The translations under genes and the position numbers were made by a program. Below the pieces are notes generated by a model. The model had not been told where the DNA came from. It searched no databases and saw nothing but the letters and a program-made list of their open reading frames with translations. This document shows, piece after piece, positions 58,129 to 64,000 of a stretch of DNA of 64,000 nucleotides; position 1 is the stretch's first letter; every line of letters begins with the position of its first letter. This stretch comes from UBA5078 sp964538025 (GTDB taxonomy: Bacteria > Pseudomonadota > Gammaproteobacteria > Pseudomonadales > Pseudohongiellaceae): positions 124,001-188,000 of the forward strand of contig CAZICZ010000003.1 of NCBI GenBank assembly GCA_964538025.1, given 5' to 3'.

Positions 58129-60093
58129 ATGACTGATGATTCGACTATCTCTCGTCCTGAAAGCGATGCCCCTGTGCTGGGACGTTACCGTGAACTGAAT
58201 GCCACGTGGCGGACGGTGATGGCATTGATGACAGGCGCTGCCACACTCCTAGCCGTCAATCAGATTTTTGCGCTGGGGTTTTTTGTTGGCTACACCATGC
58301 TCGACAGCCGTTATCTGTATCTGATAACCGGAATCATGCTATGCATGGTGTTCATCACTTTTCCCTCCTCAAAGAATACCCGGGCACACGTCCCGTGGAG
58401 TGATATTGCCGTCATCACTGTTATCGCGATTATCTTCGGATACTTTGCCTGGAACGCTGAACGCATTGTGCTGGAAGCATGGGAGTATGTGGCGCCACCG
58501 ATTGGGGTTGCCCTGGCGCTCATTACCTGGGTCATCATTCTGGAGGCCGGTCGACGCGCGGGCGGATTGCCCATTTTTATTATTGTGACTCTGTTGTCAC
58601 TCTATCCAATGTATTCCCATCTGCTTCCCGACGTGGTGGCAGGGATTGGTCTGCCTATCGACGATGTAGCGATTTTTCATATTCTTGGGGAAGAGAGTCT
58701 GTTTGGACTGCCCATGCAGGCCTTTGCCATGCTGGTGTTTGGCTTTGTCCTTTTTGGCGTTGCCTTGCAATACACGGGAGGTGGCCCCTTCTTTATCAAC
58801 TTTGCTTTTGCGCTATTGGGTCACATGCGCGGCGGGCCCGCCAAGGTCGCCATTTTTTCCAGTGGACTGTTGGGCTCAATGAGTGGGGGCCCTGTCACCA
58901 ATGTGTTGACCACTGGGCCACTCACCATTCCAGCTATGCGCCGCACCGGGTTCAGTCGCCATTATGCTGCGGGTGTGGAAGCCTGCGCCTCCACAGGCGG
59001 CGTGCTGATGCCGCCCATCATGGGAGCGACAGCGTTTGTGATGGCCAGTTTCCTCGGGGTCAGTTATGTCACAGTGGCCGTCGCCGCCATCGTCCCCTCG
59101 CTCCTGTATTTCTTTGGCCTTTTCGTCCAGATTGACGCCTATGCTGCCAAGCATGATCTCAAGGGTTTGCCCCGCGACGAGTTACCGAAACTTGCCTCCG
59201 TGTTTCGCGATGGCTGGTACTTTCTTGCTGTCTTTTTCCTGCTTCTCTGGATGTTGGTTTATCTTCAGCAGGAAGCTACCGCCCCGTTCTATGCCACCGC
59301 GCTGCTGATCATCATTAACCAGTTCACGCAGCACCGCCTTTCCGTGGACAAACTCCTGCAACTCATCGCGGCAACCGGAAAATTGATGGCGGAACTGGCG
59401 GGGATTCTCGCGGCCATTGGCCTGATTGTGGGTGCTTTGGCCGTGACCGGCATGGCCGGGACACTTGCCAATGATCTGGTGTACATCGCTGGCGACAATG
59501 TTCTGGTGCTGCTGATCATGGGAGCCATTACAAGTTTCGTGCTGGGGATCGGCATGACCGTGACGGCTGCCTATATTTTTCTGGCAATCATTCTCGCCCC
59601 TGCGTTAATCAACGCGGGTCTGAATCCGCTCGCCTCCCACATGTTCATCATGTATTGGGGAATGCTCAGTTTTATTACCCCTCCCGTGGCGCTGTCGGCG
59701 TTCGCCGCTGCAAGCGTCGCCCAGACTTCTGCGATGCGCGTGGGGTTTGAATCGATGCGTCTTGGTGCCATCATCTACTTCATTCCCTTCTTCTTTGTTT
59801 TCAATCCGGCGATGTTGCTGCAAGGCAGTATCAGCGAGATCCTGCCCGTGTTGGTCACTGCAGTGATTGGTGTCACGCTTGTCTCTGGAGCATTGCAGGG
59901 ATATTTGGTGGGATTCGGTATGCTATGCAAAGGGGTGCCGGGTGTCATTTCCAGGGTCATCATCGCAGTCTCAGGGCTTACCTTTGCCATTCCAGGCGCT
60001 GGAATGTTAGGCCTGAGTCAGTGGTCGCTTGCCGTGGCGGCCCTCGTCCTTGCCGCGATTGGTATAGGTATCAGCTTCCTGCAGCGTCGTTAA
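58129..60093 (+). CDS. TRAP transporter fused 4TM/12TM permease (TAXI type)
   Basis: A 654-residue polytopic protein joining the DctQ-like small subunit (first about 120 residues) to the DctM-like large subunit. The large-subunit signature is seen as GSMSGGPVTNVLTTGPLTIPA near residue 250 and EACASTGGVLMPPIMGATAF near residue 285, and again in the second half around FVLGIGMTVTAAYIFLA and MYWGMLSFITPPVALSAFAA. Fused permeases are the rule for TAXI receptors such as the one encoded just upstream. It imports the receptor's ligand with a sodium or proton gradient. Confidence 0.92.
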   Translation: MTDDSTISRPESDAPVLGRYRELNATWRTVMALMTGAATLLAVNQIFALGFFVGYTMLDSRYLYLITGIMLCMVFITFPSSKNTRAHVPWSDIAVITVIAIIFGYFAWNAERIVLEAWEYVAPPIGVALALITWVIILEAGRRAGGLPIFIIVTLLSLYPMYSHLLPDVVAGIGLPIDDVAIFHILGEESLFGLPMQAFAMLVFGFVLFGVALQYTGGGPFFINFAFALLGHMRGGPAKVAIFSSGLLGSMSGGPVTNVLTTGPLTIPAMRRTGFSRHYAAGVEACASTGGVLMPPIMGATAFVMASFLGVSYVTVAVAAIVPSLLYFFGLFVQIDAYAAKHDLKGLPRDELPKLASVFRDGWYFLAVFFLLLWMLVYLQQEATAPFYATALLIIINQFTQHRLSVDKLLQLIAATGKLMAELAGILAAIGLIVGALAVTGMAGTLANDLVYIAGDNVLVLLIMGAITSFVLGIGMTVTAAYIFLAIILAPALINAGLNPLASHMFIMYWGMLSFITPPVALSAFAAASVAQTSAMRVGFESMRLGAIIYFIPFFFVFNPAMLLQGSISEILPVLVTAVIGVTLVSGALQGYLVGFGMLCKGVPGVISRVIIAVSGLTFAIPGAGMLGLSQWSLAVAALVLAAIGIGISFLQRR

Positions 60094-60103
60094 TGCCCGG
60101 GCA

Positions 60104-61360
60104 TCAACGACGCTCTGTCAGGGCCTTGTACACCCCGTTTTTGAACTCTTCCCGAAATCCTTGTCCATCGGCAGGGTTGACCTGCGCCATGATCACGGTG
60201 ACGATCCCCTGAACGGGATCGATCCAGAAGCGTGTGCCCGCCGATCCGTCCCACCACACTTCTCCCGGGCTGACTGTGTGGTCATAACGAGCCGGGTCCA
60301 GCGCGTAGGCGAACCCACCGAGCGTCCAGCCCGACGCCGCCATATAGCCTCCCGCCCCGATGGGCAGCAGCGCCTCGTCGATGCTGTTTTCCATCATCCG
60401 CTGCACGGTTTCCGGTTGCAGCAACCGGTGGCCAAACAGCTCTCCTCCACTGAGAAATAGTTGAGAGAATTTCGCAAAATCGAGGGTGGATGAAACCAGT
60501 CCAACGCCACCTTCGATTAGAGGAGCCTTTTCCGTGAAGGGGACTTCCTCCATTTCAAAGGGTTGGAGTTTTCCCTGGGCATCCGGCCGATAGACCGTCG
60601 CGAGTCGGGGCACCCGTGCAGGATCGACCCAGAATACGGTGTCGACCATTCCTAGAGGAGCAAAGACACGTTCATTCAAAAACGTATCGAAGGGTTGTCC
60701 CGACCACACTTCAACCAGTCTTCCCAAAATAGTGGCCGAGAGACCGTAGCGGAACCGGGTTCCGGGGTCTTCAAACAGAGGTACTCGCGCCGCATTGTTC
60801 GTCATCTCCTCCAGCGTTATCGCACGCGAACGCACGCCCTCTGCGACATAGATTGGGGAACTTCGACTTCCGAGCCCGGAGGTATGGCGCATCAGATCTG
60901 CCACCGTGATATCCCCTTGTCGGGGACGCGTCCGCAACATGTCAGGGGACTCGGCCTGCGCAAAGACCTGCTGACTGGCAAACTGCGGCAGATACCTGGA
61001 GATGGGGTCATCCAACTGGAACTTCCCCTCTTCCCACAGGATCATGGCGGCAAGGCTGGTAACTGGCCGCGTCATGGAATAGATCCGGAACAGGGCATCT
61101 GTCGGCATCGCACTTTGCGCGTCGATATCGCGTTGACCTACCGCCTCAAGGTAGACCAGTTTTCCGTCGCGAAGGACGGCGCCTACCGCGCCAGCGATAT
61201 GACCCGCTTCGACATGGGCTTGCAGGGCATGTGTCACTTGTGCCAGAGCGCTGGCATCGAAGCCGGCTTCCTGAGGGCTGACACGCTCAAACTCTTGCGC
61301 CTGCGCAAAATGACCCACCATGCAGCTTAGTAAAAGAACCAACGCTCGTGATACGTTCAT
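60104..61360 (-). CDS. Exported beta-lactamase-fold serine hydrolase with SxxR
   Basis: A 418-residue protein of the class C beta-lactamase/esterase family. The ATG at 61360 has GGAGG seven bases upstream and gives a signal peptide (ALVLLLSCMVGHFAQA). The nucleophile motif, normally SxxK, reads SMTR in RIYSMTRPVTSLAAMIL near residue 94; the codon is CGG. Other family parts are present: DLMRHTSGLGS near 155, the YxS-like RYGLSATILG near 195 and WWDGSAGTRFWIDP near 375 in place of KTG. Loss of the general-base lysine could mean changed or lost activity; substrate unknown. It meets the TRAP permease tail to tail. Confidence 0.85.
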   Translation of the reverse strand: MNVSRALVLLLSCMVGHFAQAQEFERVSPQEAGFDASALAQVTHALQAHVEAGHIAGAVGAVLRDGKLVYLEAVGQRDIDAQSAMPTDALFRIYSMTRPVTSLAAMILWEEGKFQLDDPISRYLPQFASQQVFAQAESPDMLRTRPRQGDITVADLMRHTSGLGSRSSPIYVAEGVRSRAITLEEMTNNAARVPLFEDPGTRFRYGLSATILGRLVEVWSGQPFDTFLNERVFAPLGMVDTVFWVDPARVPRLATVYRPDAQGKLQPFEMEEVPFTEKAPLIEGGVGLVSSTLDFAKFSQLFLSGGELFGHRLLQPETVQRMMENSIDEALLPIGAGGYMAASGWTLGGFAYALDPARYDHTVSPGEVWWDGSAGTRFWIDPVQGIVTVIMAQVNPADGQGFREEFKNGVYKALTERR

Positions 61361-61385
61361 GACACTGCCTCCGCAGTCATTATTT

Positions 61386-62138
61386 TCAGAGCCACAGGCG
61401 GTGCTCATGTTGACGCAACCAGCGCACATAACGGCGATAGTCGGGACACAGAGATTCCACCAAGGCCCAAAATTTTGGGGAATGGTTCATCACTCGCAAA
61501 TGACTGACCTCATGACAAATCATGTAATCGATAATGGCATCCGGCGCCAACATGATCAGCCAGTTGAATTGAATGCGCCCGGCAGTGGTGCAATGTCCCC
61601 ACTTGGTTTTTGTCTTGCGAAAAACCACCTCTTTGAGTTTTTCGCCAACACCAAGATAGTCCGCCAGCGCGTGCGCCCTCGCAGGCAATCGCGATTTTGC
61701 CTCTTCGGTAAGACAACGGGCCAGTGCTCTTGACGGTCCCGATCCGTCCAATTGACGGCAATGAAGGCAAAACTCGTTTCCGGCAATTTCAATACGCTCG
61801 TTCATGGCGCGGGTGAGTCGCACCCGAAGTGATTTCCCTTTGTAGAAAATCACGCCACCCTCGACCAGTTGCAGACGCTGTGCGTGTTGACTCGCCTTTT
61901 CTTCCAGCTTGCGTTCAATCCAGGCCTGATGCGTGGCGACAAAACGGGCCACCTCGGCATCGCCCACATAGACCGGGACGCGCACTTCAACGCGCTCATG
62001 ACGGACATGGAGCGACATTGTTTTACGGCGGCTGCGCACCACGACATAGTCACCCGCCTGCAGCGGCCGGGCATAACGTGTCGTGACCTCACTCGTGTGG
62101 GTCGACAAGGCAACAGGGGTGTGATTTGAATGTGTCAT
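61386..62138 (-). CDS. YgjP-like M48-type metal-dependent hydrolase (DUF45)
   Basis: A protein of about 250 residues of the YgjP/WLM group. The zinc motif HEVSH occurs in MICHEVSHLRVMNHSPKFW near residue 205, with the third ligand His later in the same stretch (MNHSPKFW). Upstream, RKTKTKWGHCTTAGRIQFNW is the family signature. Relatives are believed to act on proteins or nucleic-acid-bound substrates, but the reaction is not established. The start is uncertain: ATGs at 62150 and 62138 both lack a clear ribosome site. It is divergent from cmoA with 113 bases between. Confidence 0.85.
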   Translation of the reverse strand: MTHSNHTPVALSTHTSEVTTRYARPLQAGDYVVVRSRRKTMSLHVRHERVEVRVPVYVGDAEVARFVATHQAWIERKLEEKASQHAQRLQLVEGGVIFYKGKSLRVRLTRAMNERIEIAGNEFCLHCRQLDGSGPSRALARCLTEEAKSRLPARAHALADYLGVGEKLKEVVFRKTKTKWGHCTTAGRIQFNWLIMLAPDAIIDYMICHEVSHLRVMNHSPKFWALVESLCPDYRRYVRWLRQHEHRLWL

Positions 62139-62251
62139 GAATTGACGCATAATACGCAAAACCTGAGATGGCTGGTACCACGATTCCGTCTAGTCCTCTA
62201 CCTCCGCACTGACGCGCGCTGCCTGTGGTTCTGACCTTCAGGACTGATCTT

Positions 62252-62983
62252 ATGACCGATATCCCTCAAGACCGCCTATACGCCTCCCCACGTCCGCGCG
62301 AAGACTTTGTTTTTGACGAGAAAGTAGCAGATGTCTTTACTGACATGATCAATCGCTCAGTGCCCGGCTATGCCACGATCATTTCGATGATTGGGGTGCT
62401 GGCCGACCGTTACTGCGTCCCGGGGTCCCGCGTTTATGATCTGGGCTGTTCCCTGGGTGGCGCGTCATTGTCTATGGCTCATCACATCTCTCACCGGGAC
62501 TATGACTTGTTCGCTATCGACAATTCGGACGCGATGATTCGTCGATTTCGTTCGGCACTGGATCAATCTGGAGAGACTTTTCCCATTCATGTGCAGTGTG
62601 ACGATATTCTGGAAACCGAGATTCGTGATGCTTCCGTTGTTGTGCTCAATTTCACTCTTCAGTTTATCGCCCCGTCGCGTCGCGAAGCATTGATGAAACG
62701 CATTGCAGACGGCATGCGGCCAGGCGGAATCCTGATACTCTCCGAAAAAATTATGCTTCCGGATCCGGCACTCAATGCGCTTCTGATTGAGATGTATCAC
62801 CAGTTTAAACACGCACAGGGGTATTCGTTGCTGGAGATCAGCCAGAAACGCTCTGCACTGGAAAATGTGCTTATCCCGGAAACGCTCGAAACCCACAAGA
62901 CGCGTCTGATGCACGCAGGTTTTCGCTCTGTCGATACATGGTTTCAGTGTTTCAATTTTGCCTCCCTGATAGCCTTTCGATAA
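62252..62983 (+). CDS. cmoA: Carboxy-SAM synthase CmoA
   Basis: A 243-residue enzyme that makes carboxy-S-adenosyl-methionine from SAM and prephenate for modification of the tRNA wobble uridine. The conserved DRLYASPRPREDFVFDEKV start, VYDLGCSLGGASLSM near residue 60, LFAIDNSDAMIRR and VVLNFTLQFIAPSRR identify CmoA. The ATG at 62252 gives the normal length. The stop overlaps the cmoB start (TAATG), so both are translated in a coupled way. Confidence 0.94.
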   Translation: MTDIPQDRLYASPRPREDFVFDEKVADVFTDMINRSVPGYATIISMIGVLADRYCVPGSRVYDLGCSLGGASLSMAHHISHRDYDLFAIDNSDAMIRRFRSALDQSGETFPIHVQCDDILETEIRDASVVVLNFTLQFIAPSRREALMKRIADGMRPGGILILSEKIMLPDPALNALLIEMYHQFKHAQGYSLLEISQKRSALENVLIPETLETHKTRLMHAGFRSVDTWFQCFNFASLIAFR

Positions 62984-63963
62984 TGACGCCCATTGCCTAC
63001 GCCCAATTTGCTTCGCTGATACAGGGTTCCGCGTTGGAGCCCCTGCAACAGTTTAGTCTTTCCCGCTGGTTTGACAGCCGCAACAACGGTGATTACCCCC
63101 GGTGGAAGGCCGCGGTGGAGGCGCTGCCCTCGCTCATCCCTCGTGATGTGGACCTGCGCAATGCTGTCAGGATTGGTGACGCGTCAGACGTGGATCCGCA
63201 GGATCAGCAACGTCTCACCCAGTCGCTGGAGTGCCTGATCCCGTGGCGCAAGGGGCCTTTCTCACTCTTTGGCGTCGAGATCGATACCGAATGGCGGTCC
63301 GACTGGAAGTGGGACCGCGTCCTGCCCCACATCAGCCCCCTTGCCGGCAGGACAATACTGGATGTCGGATGCGGCAATGGTTACCACTGCTTTCGTATGG
63401 CAGGACAGGGTGCCCGGCTTGCGATTGGGGTGGATTCACAATTGGCGTACGCCATGCAGTTTCAGGCCGTCAAACGCTATCTGAGCGAAGTCCCCGTGTT
63501 TGTTCTTCCCACTACATTCGAGGCAATGCTCAGCACCCTGGGCGACGAGCCGGAATGCTTCGATACCGTTTTTTCGATGGGCGTCCTTTATCATCGTCGG
63601 TCGCCCATAGATCATTTGCTGCAATTGAAAAGTTGTCTGCGCTCTGGCGGCGAACTCGTTCTGGAAACGCTCATTGTGGACGGAGGAGACGGCTATGCGC
63701 TGACGCCTCAAGAACGTTACTGCCGAATGCCGAATGTCTGGTTTATCCCTTCCAGTGCCACCACGCTCACCTGGTTACAACGATGCGGTTTTGTTGACTG
63801 TCGCGTCATCGACACCAATGTCACGACTGTTCAGGAGCAGCGCACAACGGCGTGGATGCGCTTTCAGTCACTCGCCGACAGTCTGGACCCCCAGAATCCC
63901 CAACTGACCGTTGAGGGACTTCCGGCGCCTAAGCGGGCAGTCATCGTCGCCAGGAAACCCTGA
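62983..63963 (+). CDS. cmoB: tRNA U34 carboxymethyltransferase CmoB
   Basis: A 326-residue enzyme that transfers the carboxymethyl group from carboxy-SAM to 5-hydroxyuridine 34 of tRNAs, making cmo5U. The N-terminal tRNA-binding part contains PWRKGPFSLFGVEIDTEWRS, and the SAM-fold domain has ILDVGCGNGYHCFRM near residue 125 and FSMGVLYHRRSP near residue 198, where CmoB-specific residues bind the ligand. The frame closes at 63963 with about 37 bases left in the window, in which I see nothing. Confidence 0.94.
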   Translation: MTPIAYAQFASLIQGSALEPLQQFSLSRWFDSRNNGDYPRWKAAVEALPSLIPRDVDLRNAVRIGDASDVDPQDQQRLTQSLECLIPWRKGPFSLFGVEIDTEWRSDWKWDRVLPHISPLAGRTILDVGCGNGYHCFRMAGQGARLAIGVDSQLAYAMQFQAVKRYLSEVPVFVLPTTFEAMLSTLGDEPECFDTVFSMGVLYHRRSPIDHLLQLKSCLRSGGELVLETLIVDGGDGYALTPQERYCRMPNVWFIPSSATTLTWLQRCGFVDCRVIDTNVTTVQEQRTTAWMRFQSLADSLDPQNPQLTVEGLPAPKRAVIVARKP

Positions 63964-64000
63964 GGCCTGCTCCCGATAGAGAGTCAAAGGTGCCTCGGCT

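Noticed and set aside
1..64000. tRNA, rRNA, CRISPR or insertion sequences
   Set aside because: Reading both strands I found no cloverleaf-like sequence with a T-loop motif, no spaced repeat array and no transposase.

Overview
The window is a gene-dense stretch of a GC-rich gammaproteobacterial chromosome. I see no rRNA, tRNA, CRISPR array, phage or insertion sequence. Lineage clues are ftsY-ftsE-ftsX followed by rpoH, adjacent cmoA-cmoB, mutM and coaD placed tail to tail, and a glnE-waaF-waaC-waaG-waaP LPS-core block arranged, as I remember it, as in Pseudomonas. A TAXI-type TRAP importer and a long poly-serine linker in a lipoprotein fit an aquatic, Pseudomonadales/Cellvibrionales-like bacterium. 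That placement is inference.

Layout. 1-2070: the first 18 codons of a glutathione S-transferase, a cupin protein and pepQ. 2080-6001 (minus): waaA, an OXA-type class D beta-lactamase and an exported M20 dipeptidase. 6091-8856 (plus): an FAD oxidoreductase overlapping an aldo/keto reductase, then a GNAT acetyltransferase. 8857-9531: a small AT-richer island with only micro-ORFs. 9532-14461 (minus): a DUF2892 protein, sppA, a chromate-transporter family protein and hldE. 14615-17871 (plus): a voltage-gated-type K+ channel, a late lipid A acyltransferase and a GT-C glycosyltransferase. 17868-30049 (minus): a tightly overlapping operon reading, in transcription order, GspE/PilB-like ATPase, glnE, waaF, waaC, waaG, waaP, a tandem-kinase protein and a carbamoyltransferase, which together build and decorate the LPS inner core. 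30186-32105 (plus): uup.

32107-47240 (minus) is the most unusual part. It is a 13-gene, 15-kb array of envelope proteins that I cannot assign to any named system. In transcription order it encodes an exported TPR protein with a TonB-C-like tail, a poly-serine lipoprotein, a second lipoprotein, a single-pass TPR protein, a single-pass protein with PEGA-like repeats and a cysteine-less SUMF1/FGE-like domain, a 100-residue exported acidic protein, an ExbB/TolQ-family channel protein, an actin/Hsp70-like protein with an FHA-like tail, two paralogous VWA proteins whose single N-terminal helix carries FLDV(M/I)SCGFGA, two more lipoproteins and an M48 metalloprotease lipoprotein. The FLDVM motif resembles the FIDVM proton-site helix of ExbD/TolR. 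My working hypothesis is a proton-driven ExbB-type motor with two different VWA-bearing stator-like subunits, working on the outer membrane. A candidate promoter, with a 17-bp perfect palindrome lying over its spacer, sits upstream of the first gene.

47551-63963: mutM, coaD, a YheT-like hydrolase with rsmD, ftsY-ftsE-ftsX, rpoH with a strong terminator, a DUF423 protein with thiS-thiG-trmB, a TAXI-TRAP receptor and fused permease, a beta-lactamase-fold serine hydrolase whose SxxK motif reads SxxR, a YgjP-like metallohydrolase, and cmoA-cmoB. Many genes overlap by 1-13 bases, so translational coupling is common here.
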